Shown piece after piece: positions 33,952 to 43,105 of a DNA stretch of 64,000 bases. The notes below the pieces were generated by a model that searched no databases, had not been told where the DNA came from, and was given only the letters and a program-made list of their open reading frames with translations. The translations under genes and the position numbers were made by a program. The DNA comes from Anaerolineales bacterium (GTDB taxonomy: Bacteria > Chloroflexota > Anaerolineae > Anaerolineales > Villigracilaceae): contig JAHDWB010000001.1 in NCBI GenBank assembly GCA_023382595.1, forward strand, positions 1,860,001 through 1,924,000, in the 5' to 3' direction. Within the stretch, counting starts at the first letter, position 1, and each line of letters starts with the position of its first letter.

Positions 33952-34707
33952 TTAATTTCTTCTGCGTTGGATGATGCTGTAGATTGCAAATCCCAGCGCG
34001 ACAACCGCGGCGATCCACGCACTGGTGGCGACCAATGGCTCCGCCGCCTGCTTGACCGCAATGCCGATGAACGACCATACGAAGACGAAGGTGTACGCCG
34101 AATCGCGGCGGGTGAGCGTCATCAGCAGACCGACAACGCTGGCGACTGCGAGCATGATGACCGCCCAAACCTGCGGCGTGATACCGAAGCCATCCCAGTT
34201 GATGAGATAAAGATAGTCGGTGACGTTGGCGATGGTGGCAACGCTGATCCAGCCGAGATAGGTGCTGAAGGGAATGTCCACGCTCCATTTTTCGGCGTTG
34301 CTCACGGGCGTACGACCGACGTTCAGCCGCAGGTAGCTGACGATGAGCGCGGCAAGCAGGGCGAGCATGACGATCACGCTCCAGCCGAAGGCGTTGTAAT
34401 GCCAGCAGAACAGCCAGGCGGCATTGAAGACGCCGCTCAAGGCGAAGGCATAGCCCAGTTTGCGCAGGCGCGGACTTTCCTTTTGGTCTCTTCGATACTG
34501 GAAAATGGTGAAAGCGATCCAGCCGATGTAGATGATGCCCCAAATGGCGAAGACGTATCCCGCGGGGACGAAATACACGAGAAAGCGGTCCGAGATTTCT
34601 CCCGTATTTTGTCCGTTGAGGGGCAGGGTGCTGGCAAGGATATTGACAGCAAGGGCGAGCGCCACCGAGAGCGCATTGGCGAGTTGACGCAGCGAGTCTT
34701 TTGACAT
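33952..34707 (-). CDS. TspO/MBR-related tryptophan-rich membrane protein
   Basis: A 251-residue protein with about seven hydrophobic segments. 'FVPAGYVFAIWGIIYIGWIAFTIFQYRR' and 'FNAAWLFCWHYNAFGWSV' are typical of the extended TspO-like family found in Chloroflexota and actinobacteria. TspO proteins bind porphyrins and related ligands; here the ligand is unknown. The start at 34707 follows a clear GGAGG at a 5-nt distance, whereas the longer frame upstream lacks homology. Confidence 0.75.
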   Translation of the reverse strand: MSKDSLRQLANALSVALALAVNILASTLPLNGQNTGEISDRFLVYFVPAGYVFAIWGIIYIGWIAFTIFQYRRDQKESPRLRKLGYAFALSGVFNAAWLFCWHYNAFGWSVIVMLALLAALIVSYLRLNVGRTPVSNAEKWSVDIPFSTYLGWISVATIANVTDYLYLINWDGFGITPQVWAVIMLAVASVVGLLMTLTRRDSAYTFVFVWSFIGIAVKQAAEPLVATSAWIAAVVALGFAIYSIIQRRRN

Positions 34708-35097
34708 GAAGTCCTCCGAGGTGAATGATGTGACAGGGACATTTACATCATACGACTTCTTACTGTCAATTACTATCAGGGATTTGCGTGTTTTTCTGGT
34801 GTTTTTCACCTTTCATGCGTGAAAGGTCGCTCTTAAGTACAACTCATAGTTCGTATAACAATAGGGCTTGGGGGAAGTGATGCGGAAAATTGTCCGATTT
34901 TTCCTTAACGAAATGAAAACTATACAGAAATGGGAGGCGGAATAGTACTCTGGTCATGCCTAATTCGCCGTCTTTTTTGTGACCAACATGTTACTCTGCC
35001 CTACGATGTCATCTGGCGGCTCGTTTTTGCCGGTGGGATCAGATGTTCCAACGCATTATCAAACACCGTTTGACTGCTTTGGAAAGGAGAAAATCAA
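34708..35097. other. Intergenic region between divergent genes
   Basis: It contains the GGAGG ribosome binding site of the minus-strand gene and an AAAGGAG site for the plus-strand gene at 35098. I see no ORF or strong hairpin, and no confident promoter pair. Confidence 0.5.
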
Positions 35098-36882
35098 ATG
35101 AACAGAACGATTCAACGAATAGTGGGCTTGTTTGCGATACTCTCTCTCACGCTGGGGCTTTTCACCCCGGCAGGCGCTTCCTCGGTTTCCATTCCTCATG
35201 CGGCGGGAAACACCTATTTTGTGTCCGTTTCGGGTAGCGATCTGAACAACTGCACCCAGTCCGCGCCATGTAAAAGCTTCAACAAAGCCATGAGCCTGAT
35301 ACAGTCTGGCGATGTGCTTTACGTCATGCCGGGCACGTATAACCAGACGCTGACGATATCGAAAAGCAGAGTCACTGTTGAAGGGAATAAAGCAGTCATC
35401 GATACGACTGGCACATTTGGGATAAGAGTTGCCTCGACCGCACAGAATGTCGTTGTACGCGGGTTTACTGTCACACGGGCAAACAGCCACGCCATTTATG
35501 TGGAAGGGCAATTTGTTACCATTGAGAATAATGTTGTTTACCATTCCGTTCTGGAAAATGGCACGTTGTTGAACGGCGTCATTTCTTGTAGGAACGGATC
35601 ATGGGGAAGCGCGATCAAGGTCAAGGTCGGCGGCGAGAATGTCATCATTCGTAACAACGAAGTGTTTGATAACTGCGGGGAGGGCATCGCGGCAACTCGC
35701 GGTGTGAATGTATTGATCGAGGGAAACCGCGTCTATGATAACCATTCCGTCAATATCTATGTGGATAACTCCATAAACACGCAGGTATTGAACAACCACT
35801 CTTTTTGTAAAAATAGGGACACATCTCCCATCGCTGTGGGAGAGGAGTATTACGATGGGTGGGGGGCGCAGCTTAGGGATGTGGTTATAAAAGACAACCG
35901 CATCGAAGGGTGTCAGAGGGCGATCATAGTATACGGTAGCGGTGTTGGAGGTACACTGACAAATGCGCTGATCGATAATAATATAGTAGCATCGGGAACC
36001 GGCACCAGATCTGTCATCAGTTTGGATAATCAGAGGAATTCCAACGTAAGGATTACGAACAATCAGTTGTGGAAGCTAAATATTTGGGTCCGCTCCCCTG
36101 CCGGGGTGACGTTGGAAAACAACTCAGTCGGCGGCGCTTTGCCGACTGTAACGAATACCCCTGTATCTGTAATAGCAACCAGGACGCCAATTCCTATTGT
36201 GACTCAATCCTGGACTGCCACTTCTACTCCGATATCATCTCCTACGTCTGTGCCGCCATCCGCCACGCCCATCCTGCCGCCCGCCACTTCGACGCCATTT
36301 GTGATGCCGACCTTTACGCACACATCAATCCCGCCGACGGCTCTTCCCAGCGCGACGCCTGTTTTGCCATCCGCTACGTCCATCTTGCCGCCTGCCACTT
36401 CGACGCCATTTGTGATGCCGACCTTTACACACACCTCAATTCCACCAACATCTCTTCCCAGTGCGACGCCTGATTCTTCTGATGATCCGGAGCCAATTGA
36501 AACAGAGCCTTCCGAAAAGATCTTTGACGATAAGGATGGTGCATTTGAGTATTCGAGAGGATGGGATGATATCCGTAGGAGAAAGGCGCACGGCGGTTCC
36601 TACAAAATGACCACTCGAAACGGCGCTTTCGTCACATTCACCTTCACCGGCGAATCGTTCAGCGTGCTGTACTTGGCTGGATCGGAGTTCAAGAGTATCG
36701 ATGTTTATGTAGACGACGTGTTAGTGGGAACGATCAAGGACAAAGGCAAGAACCGCAGGTTCCATCAACGTTGGGATTACTCAGGCAAGTTGGAGACGGG
36801 AGTCCATACTCTCAAACTGGTCTTCAACTTGGGCAGGTCCCGTAATTCCAGCGGGACGCTCGATGCTGTGATCGTTCGATAA
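35098..36882 (+). CDS. Secreted right-handed beta-helix protein with Pro/Thr linker
   Basis: A 594-residue exported protein. It has a signal peptide (~1-28, cleavage near 'PAGASS') and a DUF1565/parallel beta-helix region (~40-350) with many 'VTVEGN', 'IIRNNEVFDN' and 'ALIDNNIVAS' coils, as in surface polysaccharide-binding or -cleaving proteins. A low-complexity Pro/Thr/Ser linker (~355-460) contains two 37-residue repeats. A C-terminal beta-sandwich-like module (~480-594, 'SFSVLYLAGSEFKSIDVYVDDVLVGTI') follows. No catalytic residues can be assigned. It probably acts at the cell surface. The start is supported by AAAGGAG. Confidence 0.82.
   Translation: MNRTIQRIVGLFAILSLTLGLFTPAGASSVSIPHAAGNTYFVSVSGSDLNNCTQSAPCKSFNKAMSLIQSGDVLYVMPGTYNQTLTISKSRVTVEGNKAVIDTTGTFGIRVASTAQNVVVRGFTVTRANSHAIYVEGQFVTIENNVVYHSVLENGTLLNGVISCRNGSWGSAIKVKVGGENVIIRNNEVFDNCGEGIAATRGVNVLIEGNRVYDNHSVNIYVDNSINTQVLNNHSFCKNRDTSPIAVGEEYYDGWGAQLRDVVIKDNRIEGCQRAIIVYGSGVGGTLTNALIDNNIVASGTGTRSVISLDNQRNSNVRITNNQLWKLNIWVRSPAGVTLENNSVGGALPTVTNTPVSVIATRTPIPIVTQSWTATSTPISSPTSVPPSATPILPPATSTPFVMPTFTHTSIPPTALPSATPVLPSATSILPPATSTPFVMPTFTHTSIPPTSLPSATPDSSDDPEPIETEPSEKIFDDKDGAFEYSRGWDDIRRRKAHGGSYKMTTRNGAFVTFTFTGESFSVLYLAGSEFKSIDVYVDDVLVGTIKDKGKNRRFHQRWDYSGKLETGVHTLKLVFNLGRSRNSSGTLDAVIVR
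36271..36472 (+). repeat. Tandem 111-bp coding repeat (Pro/Thr linker)
   Basis: Two near-identical copies, beginning at 36271 and 36382, encode PPATSTPFVMPTFTHTSIPP. They are likely prone to copy-number change. Confidence 0.85.
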
Positions 36883-36899
36883 CCATCAACCTAATTTAC

Positions 36900-36939
36900 A
36901 AAAAGGCATCAAGGAACTCTCATTCCTTGATGCCTTTTT
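36900..36939. terminator. Bidirectional terminator
   Basis: Seventeen-base arms AAAAAGGCATCAAGGAA and its complement around CTCTCA, between convergent genes. Confidence 0.92.
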
Positions 36940-36957
36940 GTTACGACGGTTCAGGCT

Positions 36958-37413
36958 TTAATCGCTTATTAGATCACGTGCCTTCAAATTCCTCCCGCCG
37001 ATCCACGCGCCGACAGCGGTGGCAAGGATCGAGAGCAGGAAGACCAGCAGGATGACCATTTCGAACCGTCCCTGCATGATGACGTTCAGGATGAGAATAT
37101 CCAAAGCAAGAACGCTGGCACGAAACGACTCGGGAATGAGGATTCCCAACACACCGCCGAGTAATGCGCCGAAGAACATACCTGTATAGGCTCCCGTGCT
37201 GACGCCGCCGGTCGTCCCCGCCGTGCGGACGGTTAACGCGCCGGTCAGAGCGCCGGTCAAAATGCCGAGCAGGATACCTGCAATGATCCCGAATATCACT
37301 CCGCTCCACATCCCGCTCAATGCCCCTGTTGCCGCGCCGAGGAGCGCCCCAAAGAAGGCGCCCAACCCCGCACCGAAGAGACTGCTTTTCAAGTAAAGTT
37401 GTTGATCTGGCAT
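36958..37413 (-). CDS. Glycine-zipper membrane protein
   Basis: A 151-residue protein almost wholly hydrophobic after residue 10. The central region repeats GxxxG units ('[21 protein letters not shown]', '[20 protein letters not shown]'), as in glycine-zipper proteins. A last helix (~115-138) precedes a charged C-terminus. The role is unknown. An AAGGAAAATGGAG ribosome binding site precedes the ATG at 37413. It is divergent from folE. Confidence 0.75.
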   Translation of the reverse strand: MPDQQLYLKSSLFGAGLGAFFGALLGAATGALSGMWSGVIFGIIAGILLGILTGALTGALTVRTAGTTGGVSTGAYTGMFFGALLGGVLGILIPESFRASVLALDILILNVIMQGRFEMVILLVFLLSILATAVGAWIGGRNLKARDLISD

Positions 37414-37473
37414 GACTCCATTTTCCTTTCAAATTTGCACGGAATTTTACCCTGTGGTTTCCCCAAATCAGAT

Positions 37474-37504
37474 ACAATCAGAAAATTCCATAATTGCAAT
37501 GGAG
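37474..37504 (+). promoter_or_regulatory. -10 element and ribosome binding site of folE
   Basis: TACAAT at 37474-37479 and GGAG at 37501-37504. The GGAG is 6 nt before ATG 37511 and overlaps the alternative ATG at 37499, which argues for 37511 as the true start. Confidence 0.5.
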
Positions 37505-37510
37505 AAGAAA

Positions 37511-38146
37511 ATGCGAAACCCTGAAACAAACGAAGATTTTGACGAACGCCCAACCTTCAACGAAGAGATCGATACGGATGCCATCGAAAACGCCGTGCGT
37601 TCCATGCTCTCTGCTTTTGGCGAAGATCCCAGCCGGGAAGGCTTGAAAAACACCCCCAAGCGCGTTGCCCGCATGTATCCCGAACTCCTAAGCGGCTACC
37701 GTACGGATACGCACAAACTTGTCAACGGCGCGATCTTCAATGTGACTTATGACGACATGGTCATCGTGCGCGATATTGAGTTCTTCAGCTTGTGCGAACA
37801 TCACATGCTGCCATTTGTCGGGCGCGCCCATGTCGCCTACATCCCGAACGGACAGGTGATCGGTCTCTCGAAAATCCCCCGCATCGTCGATATGTACGCC
37901 CGCCGCCTGCAGGTTCAGGAACGCATGACCCGCCAGATCGCCGACTTCCTTCACGACCTGCTCAAGCCGCAGGGTGTGGCGGTGGTCGTCGAAGCCCTGC
38001 ATTTGTGCGCGATGATGCGCGGCGTGAAAAAACACGATGCCCGCATGACCACATCCACCATGCTGGGGAGCTTCCGTAAAAGCATCAACACCCGCCAGGA
38101 ATTTCTGGACCACCTGGACCGCGGCGCGGAACCGCTCAGGATCTAG
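37511..38146 (+). CDS. folE: GTP cyclohydrolase I
   Basis: A 211-residue FolE converting GTP to dihydroneopterin triphosphate, the first pterin step. The zinc and catalytic block '[35 protein letters not shown]' (~90-125), '[13 protein letters not shown]' and '[11 protein letters not shown]' with the second Cys are all intact. The stop overlaps the convergent folK stop by 11 nt. With folK, folB, the FolM-like reductase and phhA nearby, it probably serves both folate and hydroxylase cofactor synthesis. Confidence 0.96.
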   Translation: MRNPETNEDFDERPTFNEEIDTDAIENAVRSMLSAFGEDPSREGLKNTPKRVARMYPELLSGYRTDTHKLVNGAIFNVTYDDMVIVRDIEFFSLCEHHMLPFVGRAHVAYIPNGQVIGLSKIPRIVDMYARRLQVQERMTRQIADFLHDLLKPQGVAVVVEALHLCAMMRGVKKHDARMTTSTMLGSFRKSINTRQEFLDHLDRGAEPLRI

Positions 38147-38627
38147 CGCCCAACGGGCGGATGATAACGTCCTCCCGCTTCTGAATCCAAACCGAAACCT
38201 GCTTCACCGACCGGGCAAGCGCCTCCCCACTGGCGGGATGCGGAAAATCGGGGATCAATTCCGCCAGCGGGACGATCACAAAAGCATATTCCCAAAAGTC
38301 TGTGTTGAGCGGCTTTTCGTCATATAACACAATGTCAATATCGATCGTGCGCGGCGCGTTCTTTTCGTCGCTGCGCACGCGCCCCAATTCCGCTTCAATG
38401 GGGCGGATGATCTGCTCCTTGAACTCAACAGATCCAAGAGGGGTGAGAAAAAGCACGCAGGCATTTAAGAAATTCGGACCATCGAAGCCGACGGATTCGG
38501 ATTCCCACACAGAAGACACCGCCTCGATTTTCCCGACCCCTTGAAGTAATTCCACTGCTTTTGGTAAATTGACCTTCGCCTCGATGTTCGAGCCGAGGCT
38601 GAGGTAGGCGCGATGTAACTCACTCAT
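38136..38627 (-). CDS. folK: 6-hydroxymethyl-7,8-dihydropterin pyrophosphokinase
   Basis: A 163-residue HPPK. Family motifs are '[22 protein letters not shown]', 'FLNACVLF', and the catalytic '[12 protein letters not shown]' with the two Mg-binding Asp residues, then 'PHP'. It transfers pyrophosphate from ATP to hydroxymethyl-dihydropterin. The start at 38627 overlaps the end of folB by 8 nt, so the two are translationally coupled. Confidence 0.94.
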   Translation of the reverse strand: MSELHRAYLSLGSNIEAKVNLPKAVELLQGVGKIEAVSSVWESESVGFDGPNFLNACVLFLTPLGSVEFKEQIIRPIEAELGRVRSDEKNAPRTIDIDIVLYDEKPLNTDFWEYAFVIVPLAELIPDFPHPASGEALARSVKQVSVWIQKREDVIIRPLGARS

Positions 38628-38976
38628 CACGGCTTCGCTCCACCTCCACACCGACGGATTTCGCAAACCGTACCGCGCCGGGCTTTTCCACGCGCACGAT
38701 GGCTTTTTTTGCCAATGCATCCTCAAGACAAATTTCAGCAAGGTCGTTCGCCAGCGCCTCCACCGTCAGGCGCTTTGCGGTTTCGGTGTGCGCCTGAATC
38801 CTTTTCGCCAACGCGCTGTAATCCACACAGTCATTGATGCTGTCGCTTTTTGCGGCATGTGACATGTCGGTGAACACCGTCACATTGATCAGAATATCCT
38901 GAGCCTTCTCCCGCTCCCAATCGCGGATGCCGATGATGCCGCGCACGAGTAGATCTTTGATGAAAACTTTGTCCAT
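38620..38976 (-). CDS. folB: Dihydroneopterin aldolase
   Basis: A 118-residue FolB that cleaves dihydroneopterin to hydroxymethyl-dihydropterin. The N-terminus 'DKVFIKDLLVRGIIGIRDWEREKAQDILINVTVF' is canonical, followed by 'DCVDYSALAKRI' and 'LTVEALANDLAEICL', with the catalytic Lys likely in 'VRVEKPGAVRFAKSVGVEV'. It begins 11 nt after the SDR gene, in an SDR-folB-folK operon. Confidence 0.95.
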   Translation of the reverse strand: MDKVFIKDLLVRGIIGIRDWEREKAQDILINVTVFTDMSHAAKSDSINDCVDYSALAKRIQAHTETAKRLTVEALANDLAEICLEDALAKKAIVRVEKPGAVRFAKSVGVEVERSRDE

Positions 38977-38987
38977 GATTGCTCCTG

Positions 38988-39710
38988 TTAGATCAAATGC
39001 CTGCCGCCATCCAAATGGATGATTTCTCCAGTGATGTAAGCGGGACCTGTCAGTAAAAATATCAGCGCATCCTCGACTTCGCCCGCCTCGCTCCACCTTT
39101 TGGCTGGCACACTTTCTATGATCCTTTCCCCCGCTGACGGATCATCCGCCGGCGGCAGAATCGCCCCCAACGCCAGCCCGTTGACCGTGATATGCGGCGC
39201 GAGCGCCGCCGCCAGCGATTTCGTCATCCCTGCCAATGCGGATTTGGTGACGGTGTACGGGAAGTGATCCGCGCCGGGTCGCAGGGCGCGCCAATCGAGG
39301 ATGTTTACGATGCGCCCTTCCTTGACGTGCTTCGCAAATGTCTGAGACAACAAGAACGGCGCGGTCAGGTTGATATCCATGTGGCGCTGCCAGTCATCGA
39401 GTGACGTATCATGGACGGTGAGCGGCTCGAAGATGGATGCACTGTTCACCAATCCATACAGCGGGCTCAACTCGCTGGCTCGTTCGATTAATTGCGATGC
39501 GCTTTTAGGGTTGGAAAAGTCCGCAGTGAGCACCCAGGCTTGAGGTCCGAATGATGCGATCTCATCCCGAACAGATTCGGCTTCCGCGGGGGAATGTCCG
39601 TGATGGATGATGACGTTCGCGCCCGCGCGTCCACAGGCGAGCGCGAGAAGCCGCCCCACGCGGCGGGCAGCCCCGGTAACGAGGATGGTCTTCCCTTTCA
39701 GGTCGGTCAT
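38988..39710 (-). CDS. Short-chain dehydrogenase, probable dihydromonapterin/pteridine reductase (FolM-like)
   Basis: A 240-residue SDR. 'KTILVTGAARRVGRLLAL' is the NADP-binding TGxxxxxG with an Arg pair favouring NADPH, as in pteridine reductases ('TGAARRxG'). The catalytic Tyr-Lys is in 'YTVTKSALAG' (~157-161). The usual catalytic Ser region reads 'VNILDWRALRPG', with Asp-Trp in place of Ser, as in the FolM/PTR1 subgroup ('D...R'). Clustering with folB, folK, folE and a pterin-dependent hydroxylase supports reduction of dihydropterin to tetrahydropterin. The annotation rests on context plus motifs. Confidence 0.85.
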   Translation of the reverse strand: MTDLKGKTILVTGAARRVGRLLALACGRAGANVIIHHGHSPAEAESVRDEIASFGPQAWVLTADFSNPKSASQLIERASELSPLYGLVNSASIFEPLTVHDTSLDDWQRHMDINLTAPFLLSQTFAKHVKEGRIVNILDWRALRPGADHFPYTVTKSALAGMTKSLAAALAPHITVNGLALGAILPPADDPSAGERIIESVPAKRWSEAGEVEDALIFLLTGPAYITGEIIHLDGGRHLI

Positions 39711-39755
39711 GATGTGATTTTATCATTTCCAAACCTGACAGGGTTTATCCCATTC

Positions 39756-39784
39756 TTGACTTCATTTTTTGGAGGTGATAATAT
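39756..39784 (+). promoter_or_regulatory. Promoter of the phenylalanine hydroxylase gene
   Basis: TTGACT at 39756-39761, a 17-nt spacer and TAATAT at 39779-39784. Transcription would start near 39791, divergently from the SDR-folB-folK operon. Confidence 0.7.
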
Positions 39785-39854
39785 CTTTTCATTATGCTGT
39801 AATTTCCCGCTGTTCTGTGTTCCCAAATCCGACTAGAAAGGTGTAAAGGTGACC

Positions 39855-40859
39855 ATGAATCAAAACGTACCGAGTTACACGGGTGATATTGCCGCCCAAC
39901 AGATCGACCCTGCCAAGGAGTACTCTGCCGAGAATCAGGAAATTTCATTTTCCGCGGAACAGCACGCGATCTGGGCGGATTTATTTGACGGAGTTTATCA
40001 GCCCTACCTGCTGGAGCATATTTGCCAGGAATGGAAGACGGGCTTGGAGTTGTTGCAGCTCGACCCGAACGGTATTTCAACGGTGGCGCATTTGAATGAA
40101 CACATCACACCGCGTTCGGGCTGGAGGATCGAGCGGACGGTGGTGCGCTACACCCTTGCTGACGATTGGTACAAGAAATTTGCACAGCGCATTTTCCTGA
40201 TCACTGATTATCTGCGCACGCGTGACCAGATGGAATTCACGCCCGAACCCGACATGTTCCACGATATTTTCGGACATTTGCCTTTCCTCACGCAAAAGTT
40301 TTATGCCGATATCGAAAATAAATTCGCGCCCGCCTACATGAAGGCGACGACAGAGGAGCGCGAGGTCATCAAGCGGCTGGCATGGTACAGCACGGAGTTC
40401 GGTCTGGTGGTGCAGGAGAACCGTTTCAAGATCTTTGGGGCGGGGATCATCTCCGGGCGCAAGGAATTGACCCGCACCATCATGGAGTTCTACCGCCTCG
40501 GGCGCGACAATGTGATCGACTACACCAAGCCGGTCTTCCAGCAATTGGATGCGCATTTCCAGGCGAACAAGACCAACCTGCACCGCATCATTGACGGGGT
40601 GAACGCGCTTCACCAAAAGGGACAGATGTCCTCTGCGGATGAAGGCTGGAACGTCGTCCTGGGTTTGTACAAGAGTCTGGGTATCAAACAGGACGGCATC
40701 TTCGGTGGCGAGGTCATCATCGCGCCGTTCGATATCGAGACGATTGCCAGAATCCCCAAGACGGTCTATGCCTTCAACCCGATGCTGTTTGTGTGCGAGT
40801 CGCTGGAGCAGATGGATGAATTGCTGGATTCATACCTGAAGCCGATCGCGCAGAGATAA
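39855..40859 (+). CDS. phhA: Phenylalanine 4-hydroxylase (aromatic amino acid hydroxylase)
   Basis: A 334-residue pterin- and iron-dependent monooxygenase converting Phe to Tyr with O2. The iron ligands lie in 'EPDMFHDIFGHLPFL' (two His) and 'WYSTEFGLV' (Glu). 'ISTVAHLNEHITPRSGWRIERT' is typical of the bacterial form. There is no regulatory ACT domain. The C-terminus (~250-334) is longer than in the smallest bacterial enzymes. ATG 39855 follows AAAGG by 5 nt; GTG 39849 is an alternative. It is adjacent to pterin genes that can provide its tetrahydropterin. Confidence 0.94.
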   Translation: MNQNVPSYTGDIAAQQIDPAKEYSAENQEISFSAEQHAIWADLFDGVYQPYLLEHICQEWKTGLELLQLDPNGISTVAHLNEHITPRSGWRIERTVVRYTLADDWYKKFAQRIFLITDYLRTRDQMEFTPEPDMFHDIFGHLPFLTQKFYADIENKFAPAYMKATTEEREVIKRLAWYSTEFGLVVQENRFKIFGAGIISGRKELTRTIMEFYRLGRDNVIDYTKPVFQQLDAHFQANKTNLHRIIDGVNALHQKGQMSSADEGWNVVLGLYKSLGIKQDGIFGGEVIIAPFDIETIARIPKTVYAFNPMLFVCESLEQMDELLDSYLKPIAQR

Positions 40860-40886
40860 AGCAGGCAGCAAAGCGAATTCGAGAAG

Positions 40887-40921
40887 AAAACTCCCGTTGG
40901 TTTTGACCCTGCGGGAGTTTT
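40887..40921 (+). terminator. Hairpin terminator after phhA
   Basis: AAAACTCCCG / CGGGAGTTTT with a 15-nt loop. Confidence 0.75.
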
Positions 40922-40943
40922 GTGTTCTAATCCATAAATTGTG

Positions 40944-40971
40944 TTGAAAATTTATCCAAATTAGCTAAAAT
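40944..40971 (+). promoter_or_regulatory. Promoter of the 688-residue orphan gene
   Basis: TTGAAA at 40944-40949, a 16-nt spacer and TAAAAT at 40966-40971. An AAAGGAG ribosome binding site precedes the ATG at 41009. Confidence 0.7.
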
Positions 40972-41008
40972 TGAATAGTCATCGACCCCGTTACTAAAGG
41001 AGCACGTC

Positions 41009-43075
41009 ATGGCTGGACAGTCGTACTTCCAATGGCAGAACGAGTTCTTGTGCAAGACCATTTATCCCATGCGGATGCAGAAGCTGCGGGATTTTTTGGT
41101 GTATTACAAAGAAATAGACTTATGGGCAGAGTATAAACTCAAGAACATTGCCAGCCTGACAGGTGATGTGCAAGCCTATGAAAGCGGATTGGAATCCACG
41201 CGCCTGCTGGAATTCAAGCGGTATTCCGCCCTGAAAAGTTACTTCATGACGGCGGATGTGAAGGGGTTTTTCGTCAAATACAAGCCCATCGAAGAGACTG
41301 CGCTGGCAGAGATCCAAAAGATCCACCAACTATTCATCGCATCCTGGCCCAAGGATATTCGCGGCGAGCGGAGTTTCATCCTGATGCGGATCAATGCCCT
41401 CAAAACGCAGATGGGGTTCCTGAAAGACCGCATCAACTACCTTCAGCGCCGCCTGGCGGGAATGGCGCTCAACCATCCCAGCCGCCCGAAGGATGAGGAA
41501 GAACTGCGCTTGAAGGAAGGTTCCGCCCTGCCGATGCTGTTGGATGAGATGGATAAACTGCGCGATTTCAATGATACCTACGACAAGGTCGAAGCGCCGA
41601 AACTGGAATGGTATCGGCTTACCAAATCCGACCCGAATTTCAAGACCTCGGAGGAGGAATTCCTCGCGAATTACAGATCGAAGAATCCCATCACAGTCAA
41701 AGACATTGTCCGCTGGAAGGTGGAGGAACACCGAAAGTCATTGGAGGGGAAGAGCCAATATCAACTGCTTGATGAGATTCGCCAGCGATTTGAGAGGGAG
41801 CCGCAGCGCTTCCCGCACTGGCTGCAATACATGATCGTCCACTTTTCAGGGATGCGCTACGCATCCGCGCACGGTTCATGGGCGGACCCGAAAGACCTGC
41901 TGGCGCAACTGCGTCTCGCCGAGGTCAAGCAGGAACAACTTGCCCTCAGCGATGCGGATGTGGCGGCGAAATGCGAAGAAAAGCTCAGGCAATACGACCC
42001 TTCACACACCGGCAGCAAGCCAAAACTGGCGACCGCTGCCGAAAAGATCTGGAAGGACCGGATCGCCATGCACATGCAGGGCGTCAAAGCCCGCGGACCG
42101 CAGTCGCGGCGTAACGGCTTGACCGGGTTAACGGCGGAAGAGATCCGGTACGAGTACATGTCCATGACGACCGAACAGGCTCTGGCGAAGTTGGAGGCGA
42201 TGAAGGATCAGTTCCCGGGCTGGGCTTGGAAGTGGATCGTCCGGCTTACGCCCCTGCGCGTCAAATATGTCAACGACCTGAATTGGGAAAAACTCACGCC
42301 CGAGGAGGAGACGGCGCGCGCGGCAAACCTGTCACTCAGCCGGATTCTCGGCGACTGGCAGACCAGGCATACGGTCGGCTGGCGGGACGAGCACGGACGC
42401 TCGCGCGAACTGATCGTCTCGCGCGCGGTGTGCAATGAGACCGCCGAACACATCCAGCACATGCGCGGAAATCTCCCGCCCGGCGGTCTGACGCCCAAAC
42501 CGAGTTGGTATGTCAAACTTGAAAAGGACAACCCCGCCGCGTTTTACGTCAAACCGAAAGCCGCCGCCGACTATAAACAAGGCGCGAGCATTTTTTGGCT
42601 GCGATTTGTTGACAGCGAGCCGAACGCCTGGCAGGTCGCGAGACCGATCGCGACCAAGGACGGCGAAGGATTGCTCCCGAAGGAATTTCTTGGCAACCGT
42701 CCGCAGAAGAAAGATGCGCCGCCGCCCTGGCAGTACAAGCCCGGCAACGTCACCATGCGCACGCGTACCATCATCAACGCCAACAAACAAAAGGTCGTGC
42801 AAAACCAATGGCTGAGATGGATCCACGAAGCCACCATCATCGAAGTTGCCGATACCGCCGACGGCACCTACGTGTACACCTTCGAAACATCCCTGCCCAG
42901 CGACGACCGCGGCACGTCCTGCCTCGGCGTGTTCCGCAATACGCTCAACTGGAACCTCTCCGACGGAACCGAAGACAACTACAATCGCTCGTTCATCGGC
43001 TATGCTCCCGAAAACCAGATTCCCGCCGAACAACTCAAGGCAGTGTTGGACTGGAACAAGATCTTGCTGAAGTAA
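41009..43075 (+). CDS. Large soluble protein of unknown family
   Basis: A 688-residue protein without a signal peptide or membrane segment. Residues ~1-330 are helical and highly charged, with 'FILMRINALKTQMGFLKDRINYLQRRLAG' suggesting coiled coil. The C-terminal part (~420-688) is richer in Trp and beta structure ('IFWLRFVDSEPNAWQVARPIA', 'VVQNQWLRWIHEATIIEVADTADGTYVYTFETSLP'). I recognise no catalytic motif. It has its own promoter and good ribosome binding site and is flanked by a terminator upstream, so it is a stand-alone gene. It may be lineage-specific. Confidence 0.72.
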   Translation: MAGQSYFQWQNEFLCKTIYPMRMQKLRDFLVYYKEIDLWAEYKLKNIASLTGDVQAYESGLESTRLLEFKRYSALKSYFMTADVKGFFVKYKPIEETALAEIQKIHQLFIASWPKDIRGERSFILMRINALKTQMGFLKDRINYLQRRLAGMALNHPSRPKDEEELRLKEGSALPMLLDEMDKLRDFNDTYDKVEAPKLEWYRLTKSDPNFKTSEEEFLANYRSKNPITVKDIVRWKVEEHRKSLEGKSQYQLLDEIRQRFEREPQRFPHWLQYMIVHFSGMRYASAHGSWADPKDLLAQLRLAEVKQEQLALSDADVAAKCEEKLRQYDPSHTGSKPKLATAAEKIWKDRIAMHMQGVKARGPQSRRNGLTGLTAEEIRYEYMSMTTEQALAKLEAMKDQFPGWAWKWIVRLTPLRVKYVNDLNWEKLTPEEETARAANLSLSRILGDWQTRHTVGWRDEHGRSRELIVSRAVCNETAEHIQHMRGNLPPGGLTPKPSWYVKLEKDNPAAFYVKPKAAADYKQGASIFWLRFVDSEPNAWQVARPIATKDGEGLLPKEFLGNRPQKKDAPPPWQYKPGNVTMRTRTIINANKQKVVQNQWLRWIHEATIIEVADTADGTYVYTFETSLPSDDRGTSCLGVFRNTLNWNLSDGTEDNYNRSFIGYAPENQIPAEQLKAVLDWNKILLK

Positions 43076-43105
43076 ACAGATCACCGCAGGCAATGCGGTT
43101 CATCC

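Noticed and set aside
36271-36472. Mobile element or CRISPR in the Pro/Thr region
   Set aside because: It is a 111-bp in-frame coding repeat of a linker, with no spacer variability.
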